DNA of 64,000 nucleotides from CAWGXG01 sp963826505 (GCA_963826505.1 CAWGXG010000008.1:1240001-1304000); one strand, 5' to 3'. Counted from the first letter of the stretch, positions 25,828 through 35,166 are shown. Numbers and translations are program-made. The notes: generated by a model from the sequence alone, not told the origin.

Positions 25828-26907
25828 TTACAGACCGAGGGCCTTGACCAGTTCTTCGTAATGCATGTGCTCGGACAGCATCGCCTGGAACCGGCTCAGC
25901 TTTTCCGGCTGACCCAGACTCGTACGCCCGAAGATGCCTTCGACCTTCTCGACTGCTTCGAGCGTGTTATCGGGCACCATCAGCACGGCCACGTTGAGTT
26001 CTTCGGCGCGGCGCAGGATGGTCGAGGTCGGTTGGAGATTACCGGTCAACACCAGGCACGTGGTCGAGGTTTCGAGCGCGGCGGCCTGAATATCCGTGCG
26101 ATCGCCACCCGTGAATACAGCCTTGTTGAGCTGGCGGCGGAAACGCGGCAATGCGGCCTCGACGGCCATCGCGCCGACACTCATGTGCTCAACCAGACGC
26201 TCGCGCAGATGTGATCCAGTGAGTACCTTCGCGTTCAGCACGTCGATCACTTCGCCCACGCTCAGCGCACGCAAGTACGGATCGAACGGCAGCGCCCCGA
26301 AGACCGTGATACCTTCTTTTTCAAGGAATGGGGTCACATGGTCGTGAATGTATCCCAGGTCCTCGCGCGGCACGCCGTTGATGATCACACCCATCAGGTG
26401 ACCCCCCAGGCGGCGCTGCGCGGCCAGGGCGTCGTCGATCACGCACATGCCCGCCACGCACTGCTCAGAATAGCTGACGACGCTCACCGCCGGGACCTTG
26501 AGCCGTTCGACCACGCTCAGCGTGTTCACGCCCACGGCATAGCCCTCGCGCATCGTCGCGCCGCCTTCCATAATCACCACGTCGTTAGCTTCGCTGGCCG
26601 CGCTGACCGCCCCTTCGATCTCGCCCAGTAGATCGCGTTCGAGGGAGCCGTCCATCGCCTGCAGCAAGACTTCGGACGTGATGATCACCGGTGACAGTTC
26701 CCAGGGCGGAGTCTCCAACCCCAGGGTGCGCCGCACGAAATCGGCGTCTTCATCGAGCAGGCGTCCGCCAGCCAGGTACGGCTGGGTGCTCACCGGTTTC
26801 AAATATCCGACTTTGAGTCCCGCCGCTTGCATCCGCAGCCCCAACCCCAGGCCAATTGCCGTCTTGCCGGAGAACGTGTTGACGGAGGTAATATACAAAC
26901 TGGTCAT
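25828..26907 (-). CDS. BioD-like P-loop and DRTGG-domain protein
   Basis: 359 residues. The N-terminal half (about 1-210) is a dethiobiotin-synthetase-like P-loop domain (SVNTFSGKTAIGLGLGL, YLKPVS, EGGATM). The C-terminal part holds a DRTGG domain (about 215-325, seen as VFTGGDRTDIQAAALET). This is the same layout as the N-terminal part of long phosphotransacetylases, without the acyltransferase domain. DRTGG domains probably sense a nucleotide or metabolite. It is 35 bases downstream of the ADP-forming acetate--CoA ligase, so a regulatory or accessory role in acetate metabolism is likely. AAGGA nine bases before the ATG. Confidence 0.8.
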   Translation of the reverse strand: MTSLYITSVNTFSGKTAIGLGLGLRMQAAGLKVGYLKPVSTQPYLAGGRLLDEDADFVRRTLGLETPPWELSPVIITSEVLLQAMDGSLERDLLGEIEGAVSAASEANDVVIMEGGATMREGYAVGVNTLSVVERLKVPAVSVVSYSEQCVAGMCVIDDALAAQRRLGGHLMGVIINGVPREDLGYIHDHVTPFLEKEGITVFGALPFDPYLRALSVGEVIDVLNAKVLTGSHLRERLVEHMSVGAMAVEAALPRFRRQLNKAVFTGGDRTDIQAAALETSTTCLVLTGNLQPTSTILRRAEELNVAVLMVPDNTLEAVEKVEGIFGRTSLGQPEKLSRFQAMLSEHMHYEELVKALGL

Positions 26908-26942
26908 GTTTGTCTGTCCTTCTTGGCTAAGTCCACCACAGG

Positions 26943-29042
26943 TTAACTCTTCAGCACCAGGCGCATATCGAGCGCGATCGCGCCTTGCCCGCGTTCGTAC
27001 ACCATCAGCGGGTTAATGTCCATTTCCACGATTTCCGGGAAGTCGGTCACAAGTTGGTTGATGCGCAGCAGCGTATCGACCATCGCCTCGCGGTCCGCCG
27101 GGGGCCGTCCACGCACACCAGCCAGCAGAGAGCGCGCGCGAATTTCTTCCAGCATCTCCTCGGCGTCCTCCTGGCCAAACGGTGCAACGCGGAACGTTAC
27201 GTCCTTCAAGGCTTCCACCAGGATACCACCTAACCCGAAAGTCACCAACGGGCCAAACTGTGGATCGCGGCTCATGCCGACCAACACTTCGATCCCGTTC
27301 GTGGGCACCATTTCCTGCACCAGACAGCCCCAAATGCGTGCGTCTGGCACGTAACGCGTGGCGCGGTACACGATCAGGTCAAATGCGTCGCGTACATCGG
27401 CGGCGTTGGCCAGGCCGACCTTCACACCGCCCACGTCGGTCTTGTGCAGGATATCCGGGCTGGCAATCTTGAGCACGACCGGATACCCGATCTCGCCCGC
27501 GACCTTCACGGCTTCTTCAGCGGTAGCGGCCAGCTCACTCTTGGGCAGCCGCAATCCATACGCCTGCGCGACGTCGCGCGCCTCGGCCTCACCGACCGAT
27601 ACACGGCCATCACTGCGTACTGTGTCAAACACCTTGCGCACGGTGGCGTGATCCACATCAAAGGTGACGAGTGTGGGGTCCTTGCGATCGCGCGCTACCA
27701 CGTAGTCGCGCATGGCGGCAAAAGCGCGTGCCGCCTGTTCGGGGAACTTGTAATTGGGCACGTTGTAGCTGGCCAACACGTCTTCACCCGCTTTGATTCG
27801 TTCCTCCCCCATGAATGCCGCCAAGATCGGCTTGTCTGTGCGCTGGCTAAGCTTGCCGACCGCGTTGGCCGTGTCGACGATTTCCGTCATGGCCTGCGGC
27901 GTCACGATGCACAATAAGCCGTCTACGTTTGGATCGGCGGCGATCAGTTCCATTGCGGCGGAATAACGGTCGCTCAGGGCGTCTCCCAGCACATCCACAG
28001 GGTTGGCGACACTGGCCGCGTCCGGCAGGAATTCCTCGAGTTTCTGGATCGTTTCGCGTGTCAGGCGCGCCAGCCGCATCCCGTATTTTTCAAGCGTATC
28101 TGTCGCCAGAATACCGGGGCCGCCCGCGTTCGTGACGATCGCGATTCGCTCGCCCTTGACCAGCGGCTGGTTGGCGAAGGCCCGCGCGTTGCTGAACAGC
28201 TCTTCGAGCGTTTCCATACGCAGCACGCCCGACTGATAGAAAGCCGAGTCATAGGCTTTTTCGGCTCCTGCCAGCGAACCCGTATGGCTCGAAACAGCCC
28301 GAGAACCGGACTCGGTGACGCCGCTTTTAAGCACCAGGATCGGCTTCTTGCGGCTCATTTCACGCGCCACGCGGATAAATTCCTGCCCCTTGGGCAGCCC
28401 TTCCACGTAGGCCAAAATGACCTTGGTCGCGGGGTCTTCGACCCAGTCCTGCATCAAGTCCATTTCGTTCACGTCGGCCTTGTTGCCCAGGCTCACAAAA
28501 CGGCTGAATCCCAGGTCTCGTTGTGCCAATGACCAGTCCAGGATCGCCGTTTGCAGCGCGCCCGACTGCGACATGAACGAGATGTTACCTTGCGGCGGTG
28601 TTCCGGCGGCGAAGGTGGCATTGACCGGCGTGTAGGTGTCGATGATGCCCAGGCAGTTCGGGCCAATAATCCGGATGCCATACTTCTGGGCGATCTCGAT
28701 CACTTCCTGTTCGCGCTCAGCACCCTCAACGCTCGCCTCGCGGAACCCCGCGCTGATTACCACGACCGATTTAATTCCTTTTTCGCCGCAGTCACGCAGG
28801 GCATTCGGCACGTGATTGTATGGGATTACAATCACAGCCAGATCGGGAACTTCGGGCAAATCGACGACCGACCCATAGCACTTGTACCCTGCAATCTGTG
28901 TAGCGCCCGGGTTGATCGGATAGATGTTGCCTCGGAAGCCAAACTCAATCACGTTGGCGAGCACGGTGTACCCAAGCTTGCCCGGTTTTGTGCTGGCCCC
29001 AACAATCGCTACCGCGTTTGGTTTGAAAAATCCTTCAAGCAT
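26943..29042 (-). CDS. acd: Acetate--CoA ligase (ADP-forming), fused alpha-beta
   Basis: Converts acetyl-CoA, ADP and phosphate to acetate and ATP (or the reverse). 699 residues in one chain. It begins with a CoA-binding Rossmann domain (VAIVGASTKPGKLGY, about 10-125). A succinyl-CoA ligase-like part follows with the phospho-His region SSHTGSLAGAEKAYD, then the C-terminal ATP-grasp domain (KIASPDILHKTDVGGVKVGL, about 470-699). Full-length for fused forms. ATG start with AGGGAG six bases upstream. Typical of acetate-forming anaerobes and archaea, also seen in Chloroflexota. The downstream BioD-like/DRTGG gene is probably in the same operon. Confidence 0.92.
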   Translation of the reverse strand: MLEGFFKPNAVAIVGASTKPGKLGYTVLANVIEFGFRGNIYPINPGATQIAGYKCYGSVVDLPEVPDLAVIVIPYNHVPNALRDCGEKGIKSVVVISAGFREASVEGAEREQEVIEIAQKYGIRIIGPNCLGIIDTYTPVNATFAAGTPPQGNISFMSQSGALQTAILDWSLAQRDLGFSRFVSLGNKADVNEMDLMQDWVEDPATKVILAYVEGLPKGQEFIRVAREMSRKKPILVLKSGVTESGSRAVSSHTGSLAGAEKAYDSAFYQSGVLRMETLEELFSNARAFANQPLVKGERIAIVTNAGGPGILATDTLEKYGMRLARLTRETIQKLEEFLPDAASVANPVDVLGDALSDRYSAAMELIAADPNVDGLLCIVTPQAMTEIVDTANAVGKLSQRTDKPILAAFMGEERIKAGEDVLASYNVPNYKFPEQAARAFAAMRDYVVARDRKDPTLVTFDVDHATVRKVFDTVRSDGRVSVGEAEARDVAQAYGLRLPKSELAATAEEAVKVAGEIGYPVVLKIASPDILHKTDVGGVKVGLANAADVRDAFDLIVYRATRYVPDARIWGCLVQEMVPTNGIEVLVGMSRDPQFGPLVTFGLGGILVEALKDVTFRVAPFGQEDAEEMLEEIRARSLLAGVRGRPPADREAMVDTLLRINQLVTDFPEIVEMDINPLMVYERGQGAIALDMRLVLKS

Positions 29043-29414
29043 AGAAACTCCCTGGAAGGCAGACTAAGCGAAACCGCTCGCCTATTACCATAACACGCTG
29101 TCGGTTCCAACCCGGACCAGCCAGCGTGCACATCGACAACACTGCATGCAGCACGGGCACAGCCCGTCACAACCCTGCCCTGACCGCGCACCAGCAGGCT
29201 TCGCATACGGCATAAGTTCAATCGGGAATCATGATGGCTGCGGAGTGGTTGCTTCGGCCAAGACGAGGGTCATTATAACGCCCCGCCTACAACCCGCTAC
29301 AGAGAGAAGTCACTCCCCAAGCAGTCAAATTGCATTCCCCTGACAAATAGTGTACCAGATGTTACAATCTCAGATTATAGTCATCCAAAATGATGAAAAT
29401 TAACAGGCGCAAAC
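29043..29414. other. Divergent intergenic region, acd and cysteine desulfurase
   Basis: 372 bases without a gene. It contains the promoter for the rightward desulfurase gene (29340-29368). No clear promoter for the leftward acd gene, no repeat and no tRNA were found. Confidence 0.6.
29340..29368 (+). promoter_or_regulatory. Promoter for the cysteine desulfurase gene
   Basis: CTGACA (29340-29345), a 17-base spacer and TACAAT (29363-29368). It gives a leader of about 40 bases. Confidence 0.65.
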
Positions 29415-30602
29415 ATGACTCGTATTTACATGGATCACAGCGCGACCACGCCCCTTGATCCGCACGTGCTCGACGCGATGTTGCCCTATTTCAGCGAATT
29501 CTATGGGAACTCTTTGGCTGTTCACAGCTTCGGGCGCGAAGCCGAACACGCTGTCGAATCGTCGCGCGAGATGGTGGCCCAACTGCTTAACTGCCGCCCG
29601 CATGAAATCGTCTTCACCAGCGGCGGGACCGAAAGCGACAACATTGCGCTGCGCGGGTTGGCGCAGGCAGCCCGCATCGCGGATCGCCCGTTCACGCTCA
29701 TCACCGGACCGATTGAGCATTCCGCCATCGCCGTGACAGCGCGCCAACTGCATGACACGCTGGGCACTGCCTTGCGCATCCTGCCTATCGACCAGCAGGG
29801 ACGGGTGGACCCTGACGACCTGCGCGCGGCGCTGCGCAAGCTCCCCGCCAACGGCGTGACGCTCGTCAGCCTGATCTATGCGCACAACGAGATCGGCACG
29901 CGCAGCCCGATCGCTGAGTGCGCGGCCATCGTCCATGAGCATGGCGCCATTATGCACACAGACGCTGTGCAGGCCGCCGGGCATTTCTCAATTGACGTGG
30001 ACGCGCTTGGCGTGGACCTGCTCTCGCTCTCGTCACACAAATTCTATGGGCCAAAAGGATCGGGTGTGCTTTTCGTGCGTGATTCCGTGAATGACCTGCT
30101 GGTTTCTTCGTCCAGCGGTGCCAAACATGAGGATTACCGCCGGGGCGGAACGCATAATACGCCCGGCATCGTTGGCACAGCGAAAGCGCTCGAGCTGGCG
30201 GCCAATGGACGCGAAGCCAGCGTCCTACGCCTGACGGCCCTGCGCGATCCGCTGATCGCGGGCGTGCTTGATCGTGTGCCCGACGCCGAGCTGACTGGCC
30301 ATCCACAAGACCGCATGCCCGGCCACGCTTCGTTCGTATTCAAGGACGTGCAAAGCAGCCTGCTGTTGATGCACCTGGACCAGCGCGGGATCGCCGCGTC
30401 ATCGGGCAGCGCGTGCAAGACTGGCGACGAGAAACCATCCGCCGTGTTGGAACGGCTGGGTTATGGCCCCGAATGGACGCGGGGCGGTTTGCGACTGACG
30501 CTTGGCCACAGCACTACGTCCGACGATATCGAAATCGTGCTCGATGCTCTGCCCGAAGCCGTGGCACTCATCCGGCGCATGCATGCCACCCTGCATTCCT
30601 AG
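29415..30602 (+). CDS. Cysteine desulfurase (IscS/NifS family)
   Basis: PLP enzyme that takes sulfur from cysteine as a persulfide. 395 residues. Motifs are YMDHSATTPLD, TSGGTESDNIAL, the PLP His in IEHSAI, the Asn in YAHNEIGT, HTDAVQAAGH, the Schiff-base Lys in SSHKFYGPKGSG and the catalytic Cys in SSGSACKTG. mnmA follows two genes on, so it probably supplies sulfur for tRNA 2-thiouridine. No iscU or other iron-sulfur assembly gene is adjacent. Its own promoter is upstream. Confidence 0.93.
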   Translation: MTRIYMDHSATTPLDPHVLDAMLPYFSEFYGNSLAVHSFGREAEHAVESSREMVAQLLNCRPHEIVFTSGGTESDNIALRGLAQAARIADRPFTLITGPIEHSAIAVTARQLHDTLGTALRILPIDQQGRVDPDDLRAALRKLPANGVTLVSLIYAHNEIGTRSPIAECAAIVHEHGAIMHTDAVQAAGHFSIDVDALGVDLLSLSSHKFYGPKGSGVLFVRDSVNDLLVSSSSGAKHEDYRRGGTHNTPGIVGTAKALELAANGREASVLRLTALRDPLIAGVLDRVPDAELTGHPQDRMPGHASFVFKDVQSSLLLMHLDQRGIAASSGSACKTGDEKPSAVLERLGYGPEWTRGGLRLTLGHSTTSDDIEIVLDALPEAVALIRRMHATLHS

Positions 30603-30636
30603 CCCGCTCTCTTAGCCGCCTTACATGAGGGAACCC

Positions 30637-31992
30637 ATGAGCCAGCTTCTTCAGACCACCTTCGATCGTGCCGCGCGTTATCTGGACCAGATCGACAATC
30701 GCCAAGTCGCCCCATCACCCGCTGCCGTACGTCGCCTGGAGCAGCTTGGAGGACCCCTGCCCGACCAGTCGACCGATCCCGAGGTGGTGATCGCCCTGCT
30801 GGACGACATTGGGTCGGACGCTACCGTCGCTACAAATGCCGGGCGATTCTTCGGCTTTGTGGTCGGCGGTTCGCTGCCGGTCACCACAGCCGCCAACTGG
30901 CTAGCCGCTGCCTGGGATCAGAACGCCGGGCTGGATATCCTCTCGCCGGTCGCTTCGGCGGTCGAGCAGATCGCGCTAGACTGGCTGCTGGATGTGCTGA
31001 GTCTGCCTGCCGGGAGCGGCGGCGGATTTGTATCCGGGGCGACGATGGCCAACTTGAGCGGTTTGGCGGCTGCCCGGCACGCCCTGTTGGAACGTCAAGG
31101 CTGGGACGTCAACGCGCAGGGATTGTTTGGCGCGCCACCGATCACTGTTGTGGTCGGAGACGAGGTCCACGTCAGCGTGTTGAAGGCGCTCACCCTGCTG
31201 GGTCTGGGACGCGAGCGTGTGATCCGCGTCCCGGTCGATGATCAGGGCCGCATGCGAGCGGATGCGCTGCCCGCGCTGAACAACACGACCCTGGTATGCC
31301 TTCAGGCTGGCAACGTGAACACGGGTGCGTGCGATCCGGCGGTCGAGATTTGTGCTGCCGCGCGCGACACGGGCGCGTGGGTCCACGTCGATGGCGCGTT
31401 CGGCCTGTGGGCCAACGCCGCACCATCGCTGGCGCATCTGACGGCAGGCGTCGATCAGGCCGATTCCTGGGCGACGGACGCCCACAAGTGGCTCAACGTG
31501 CCCTACGACTGCGGGTTGGTCTTCTGCCGCGATCCGCGTTACCTCGCCGCCGCGATGGCCACCAGTGCCGCCTATCTGGTGCAGGACGCCGCCCGCGAGC
31601 CATACCACTTCACGCCGGAACTTTCGCGCCGGGCGCGCGGCGTCGAAGTGTGGGCCGCGCTGCGATCGCTGGGCCGCACCGGTCTGGCCACCATGATCGA
31701 ATCCTCTTGCCAACAGGCGCAGCGCTTCGCCGATGGACTGCGCGCAGCGGGTTATGATGTGCTGAACGATGTCGTGCTCAATCAGGTGCTCGTCTCTTTC
31801 GGCGATCCCGACGCCACCCGCCGCGTGATTGCGGGCCTTCAACAGGACGGCACGTGCTGGTGCGGCGGGACCGTCTGGCAAGGTCACATGGCGATGCGTA
31901 TCAGCGTATCGTCCTACGCCACCACGGACGAGGATGTCGAGCGCAGCCTGGACGCGATGCTGCGCGTAGCATCCAGGGAAAAGGTGCTATAA
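30637..31992 (+). CDS. Pyridoxal-dependent decarboxylase, group II family
   Basis: 451 residues. Motifs of the glutamate/aromatic amino acid decarboxylase family include FFGFVVGGSLPVTTAANWL and the GGFVSGATMANLSGL phosphate-binding region. Also present are HVDGAFGLWA (Asp contacting the PLP ring) and ATDAHKWLNVPYDCG with the PLP Lys. The natural substrate is not evident. Start ATG 30637 is preferred because GAGGGA lies close before it; ATG 30625 adds four residues. It sits between cysteine desulfurase and mnmA in one direction with short gaps, so it is probably cotranscribed though not obviously related in function. Confidence 0.85.
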   Translation: MSQLLQTTFDRAARYLDQIDNRQVAPSPAAVRRLEQLGGPLPDQSTDPEVVIALLDDIGSDATVATNAGRFFGFVVGGSLPVTTAANWLAAAWDQNAGLDILSPVASAVEQIALDWLLDVLSLPAGSGGGFVSGATMANLSGLAAARHALLERQGWDVNAQGLFGAPPITVVVGDEVHVSVLKALTLLGLGRERVIRVPVDDQGRMRADALPALNNTTLVCLQAGNVNTGACDPAVEICAAARDTGAWVHVDGAFGLWANAAPSLAHLTAGVDQADSWATDAHKWLNVPYDCGLVFCRDPRYLAAAMATSAAYLVQDAAREPYHFTPELSRRARGVEVWAALRSLGRTGLATMIESSCQQAQRFADGLRAAGYDVLNDVVLNQVLVSFGDPDATRRVIAGLQQDGTCWCGGTVWQGHMAMRISVSSYATTDEDVERSLDAMLRVASREKVL

Positions 31993-32058
31993 GCTGCCCG
32001 CGCCAACCCATATGCCCACTATTTTTCTCGACCGTCTTGCTATGTCTACGGAGCACGC

Positions 32059-33147
32059 ATGACTGCTAAACCTCGCGTAGTTGTCGCCATGAGCGGCGGC
32101 GTTGATTCATCCGTGGCGGCAGCGCTGCTCGTGCGGCAGGGGTATGATGTCGTCGGCATGATGATGCGGCTGTGGTCGGAAGACTGCGGCGACGGCGGCT
32201 CCAACCGCTGCTGCACGCCCGGCCAGATGGCCGACGCGCGCCGCATTGCGGACCGGCTTGGGATTCCCTTCTATGCGATCGACACTCAAGACATCTTTCG
32301 CCGCACGATCGTGCAGTTTTTCATCGATCGTTACGCTGCCGGGGACACGCCCAATCCCTGCGTGGAATGCAACCGACACATTCGCTTTGAATGGCTGCTC
32401 AACCACGCGCTGGGCATCGGAGCGGAGTACCTCGCCACCGGGCATTATGCGCGGGTTGTGCGTCAGCCAGACGGTGCGACGCATCTACTGCGCGGGCGCG
32501 ATCCAGCCAAAGATCAGAGCTATGTGCTCAGCGTGCTGACTCAGGAAAAACTCAGCCACGCGCTGTTTCCTGTTGGCGACTACACCAAACCCGAAGTCCG
32601 CGCCCTGGCCGCCGAGCTCGATCTCCCGGTCGCGCACAAGCACGACAGTCAGGATTTGTGTTTTCTGGCCGATGGCGATTATCGACGCTTCCTGCGCGAA
32701 CACGCGCCGGACGCCGTGCGCCCCGGCCCGATCCTGATGCGCGACGGGCGTGAGCTAGGCCAGCACAGCGGCCTGCCCAACTACACGATCGGCCAGCGCA
32801 AGGGACTCGGCATTAGCTACAGCGAGCCGCTGTACGTACTCGGCACCGAAGCGGCGCGCAACGCTCTGATCGTCGGCACATTGGACGAGTTGGGCCGCCG
32901 TACGCTGACCGCTGGACGTGTGAACTGGATAGCGGGCGCTCCGCCGGACGGTCCATTCCACGCCGACGTCAAAGCGCGCTACACGGCACAACCGGCTGCG
33001 GCGATGGTCGAACCGCTCGACGAAGATCGAGTGCGCGTGACATTCGACGCGCCGCTACGCGATCTCACGCCCGGACAAAGTGCGGTGTTCTATGATGGGG
33101 AAACATGCCTGGGAGGCGGGATCATCACCCGCGTGGAACAGAATTAG
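32059..33147 (+). CDS. mnmA: tRNA-specific 2-thiouridylase
   Basis: Adds sulfur to U34 of Lys, Glu and Gln tRNAs. 362 residues. The ATP-pyrophosphatase loop VAMSGGVDSSVAAALL, MMRLW, the first catalytic Cys in DTPNPCVECNRHIRF, GHYARV, the KDQSYVL segment and the second catalytic Cys in DSQDLCFL are all visible, followed by the C-terminal beta-barrel domain. GGAG six bases before the ATG. The cysteine desulfurase two genes upstream is the likely sulfur source. Confidence 0.97.
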   Translation: MTAKPRVVVAMSGGVDSSVAAALLVRQGYDVVGMMMRLWSEDCGDGGSNRCCTPGQMADARRIADRLGIPFYAIDTQDIFRRTIVQFFIDRYAAGDTPNPCVECNRHIRFEWLLNHALGIGAEYLATGHYARVVRQPDGATHLLRGRDPAKDQSYVLSVLTQEKLSHALFPVGDYTKPEVRALAAELDLPVAHKHDSQDLCFLADGDYRRFLREHAPDAVRPGPILMRDGRELGQHSGLPNYTIGQRKGLGISYSEPLYVLGTEAARNALIVGTLDELGRRTLTAGRVNWIAGAPPDGPFHADVKARYTAQPAAAMVEPLDEDRVRVTFDAPLRDLTPGQSAVFYDGETCLGGGIITRVEQN

Positions 33148-33172
33148 CAGACAGCTGATCCGGTGACAGCAA

Positions 33173-33202
33173 CAGCGGTCGGCAAAATGTATACCGACGC
33201 TG
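33173..33202. terminator. Hairpin between convergent mnmA and peptidase genes
   Basis: CAGCG-TCGG and CCGA-CGCTG pair with one bulged G and an eleven-base loop. No strong T run on either side. Confidence 0.35.
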
Positions 33203-33249
33203 CTCGCCTGACCACCTTCACCGCAAGCTGATCATTGACACGTGTCCGC

Positions 33250-34074
33250 TCACTGATACCCGCGCCACAGGATATCCTGCACCTGTTCGCGGAACAGCAG
33301 CATCACCAGCGTGCCGATCACGATGTAGGGGCCATACGGCAGCGGTGTGAACCACTGGTAGCGCCGCCGTAATGCTGCGCGCACCATCAGGTACAGCATC
33401 GCGCCGAAGGCGCCCGCGAACACGGTGATCAGCGCCGCAAAGATGAACGCCCGCCAGCCGAGAATCAACCCGCTCAGCGTAGCCAACATCACATCCCCGA
33501 ATCCGAACGCGACGCCCTCATGTCGCGACGCCGCGGCAAAGACCGCCCCGCCGACGAACATTGCAAAGAACAATCCAAACCCGAACGCCCCACCGATCAG
33601 GTATTCCACAAATGGGCGGCCATCTGGCGACACTGCCGCGACGACCACCGCGAAAAGGCTCGACGGGACAATCACGACGAACAGGATCAGCCGGTGCTCG
33701 ACGTCGATCACCGTGATCAGCAACATCACCGCCATGTAAACGAACCACGCCCACAGGTTTTTCTCGTGCGGGTACCCCAGTGCCAGCGCGGCAAACGCGA
33801 TCCCGTTCGCCAGCTCCACCAGCGGATGACGCCAGCTCAACGGGCGCGGCGCAGGCGCGTCGGACTCTCCGTCCCCGGACAGCACGGCAGGAGCGCGCTG
33901 CCCCGTCAGGAAGGCGGACAGCCCCAGCCAGGCCGACACCGGGCGCAGTGACCCGTCCGAAAAGTGCGGAATTCCCGGATTGCGGCGCAGCGGGAGGTCG
34001 TCGGCCAGGACGTTGATCACGCCGCCTACCAGGATCCCGACCAGCGCGGCCAGCACAGCGATGACGATGCTCAT
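33250..34074 (-). CDS. Prepilin-peptidase-like (A24) membrane aspartic protease
   Basis: 274 residues with about seven helices. The two aspartates of the A24 family are present: TVIDVEHRLI (first) and GFGDVMLA (the GxGD motif). The cysteine zinc domain of PilD-type enzymes is missing, and the N-terminal loop is a different low-complexity stretch. It may cleave prepilin-like signals or act as a presenilin-type protease; no pilin gene is nearby. Start ATG 34074 has AAGGATGAG upstream. The 58-residue gene upstream is on the same strand, 25 bases away. Confidence 0.75.
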   Translation of the reverse strand: MSIVIAVLAALVGILVGGVINVLADDLPLRRNPGIPHFSDGSLRPVSAWLGLSAFLTGQRAPAVLSGDGESDAPAPRPLSWRHPLVELANGIAFAALALGYPHEKNLWAWFVYMAVMLLITVIDVEHRLILFVVIVPSSLFAVVVAAVSPDGRPFVEYLIGGAFGFGLFFAMFVGGAVFAAASRHEGVAFGFGDVMLATLSGLILGWRAFIFAALITVFAGAFGAMLYLMVRAALRRRYQWFTPLPYGPYIVIGTLVMLLFREQVQDILWRGYQ

Positions 34075-34099
34075 CAGAACTCATCCTTCTCACAAAATA

Positions 34100-34276
34100 T
34101 CATGGGGCGAGGTGCGGCAGTCCTTCGGGCCGGTCCAGAAAGAACGGCGCGGTAGGCGTCGGCGGCCCGGGAGGCGCTGGCAGTAGGGTCACCGCGCTGA
34201 GCAGCACGAACAAAGCGGCCACCAGGGCAACAAATACCAGCAAGAGTATCCGGCTCGACGATTTGCTGCGACGCAC
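34100..34276 (-). CDS. Small single-pass membrane protein (58 residues)
   Basis: Reading frame of 58 codons with a basic N-terminus (MRRSKSSSR), one transmembrane helix (about residues 10-32) and a Pro-rich tail (PAPPGPPTPTAP) that should face outward. GTG start with GAAGG about seven bases upstream. An extended -10 box sits upstream at 34344-34352. It ends 25 bases before the A24 peptidase start, so both are likely one transcript. Not a recognised family. Supported by placement, start signal and topology, though not by homology. Confidence 0.55.
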   Translation of the reverse strand: MRRSKSSSRILLLVFVALVAALFVLLSAVTLLPAPPGPPTPTAPFFLDRPEGLPHLAP

Positions 34277-34343
34277 GGGCTCGCCTTCCCTTCCCCAGCC
34301 CTACGGGCGTTTCTCAGTTGCGCACGATCTCGGCGCGCCACGC

Positions 34344-34352
34344 ATTATACCA
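34344..34352 (-). promoter_or_regulatory. Extended -10 promoter TGGTATAAT for the small membrane protein operon
   Basis: On the minus strand, a perfect TGGTATAAT about 68 bases before the GTG start. No clear -35. Divergent to the promoter at 34420-34448. Confidence 0.6.
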
Positions 34353-34419
34353 GAATTCGCCGCGGGCGCGGTTGTCAGCATTTTGTGCCAGGGCGTCAGA
34401 TGACTGTCAGCAAAAGCAA

Positions 34420-34448
34420 TTGCTCCGCAGGCTGGACACACCTATAAT
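34420..34448 (+). promoter_or_regulatory. Promoter for the nfeD-flotillin operon
   Basis: TTGCTC (34420-34425), a 17-base spacer and TATAAT (34443-34448). Leader of about 60 bases to ATG 34516. Confidence 0.7.
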
Positions 34449-34515
34449 TCAAGATGAGGGTTAATATCGGCTGAGTGTGACCAGTCCGGTAATGAGGAGA
34501 AAAGGACTACGATCG

Positions 34516-35166
34516 ATGTTTGCCCCACTGATTGCCAGTGTATTCAGCGACCTGTTCAGCGGCAGTATGCTGAACACCGTTTACGCGCTTGCCTTGTTCA
34601 TTGGCCTGCTGTATGCCGTGTTCCTGCTGTTCTTTCACGGCATCGGTGACGCGATGGGCCATGTCGGCATGGACCTGCACCTTGACACCGGACATCTCGA
34701 TTTGGGCCATATCGGGCATGTCTTCGAGCATGGCCTGGATCACGGCGACCACGCCTCCGAAGCCACTCATATCAGCATGCTAGCCATTGCGAGCTTCATC
34801 TCGTCATTTGGCGCGTTCGGGCTTGGCTCGGTGACCCTGTTGGGCGCCGGAGCGGCAGCGTCTTTCGTGTTGGCGCTGCTCGGTGCCGTGGCCTTTGGAA
34901 TTGCGGGACAGATATTCTTCATGTACATTTTGTCACCAACCGTCAGCAGCGAAGTTCTGCAAGCCGGGCTGATTGGACAGGTGGCCGAGATCATCACGCC
35001 TATCCCCGCTAATGGCGTCGGGCAGATCGCGTTTGTCGCACAGGGCAGCCGCATCACCTATTCCGCCCGAGCCACGGACGACGATTCTGACGTCGACCGC
35101 GGGACGCCGGTGCGGATCGAACGCATTGTGGGGGGCACGGCCTACGTCAGCCCCATTGATTCGTAA
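34516..35166 (+). CDS. NfeD-like membrane protein with His-rich loop
   Basis: 216 residues. One helix (about 20-40), a loop with ten His and many Asp/Gly between residues 41 and 85, two more helices (about 87-133) and a C-terminal OB-fold-like domain (about 140-216, GLIGQVAEIITPIPANGVGQIAFVAQGSRITYSA). NfeD proteins pair with flotillins in membrane microdomains. Start ATG 34516 is chosen over 34477 because AAAGGA is nine bases upstream. A flotillin gene follows. The His-rich loop is unusual and could bind metal. Confidence 0.8.
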   Translation: MFAPLIASVFSDLFSGSMLNTVYALALFIGLLYAVFLLFFHGIGDAMGHVGMDLHLDTGHLDLGHIGHVFEHGLDHGDHASEATHISMLAIASFISSFGAFGLGSVTLLGAGAAASFVLALLGAVAFGIAGQIFFMYILSPTVSSEVLQAGLIGQVAEIITPIPANGVGQIAFVAQGSRITYSARATDDDSDVDRGTPVRIERIVGGTAYVSPIDS

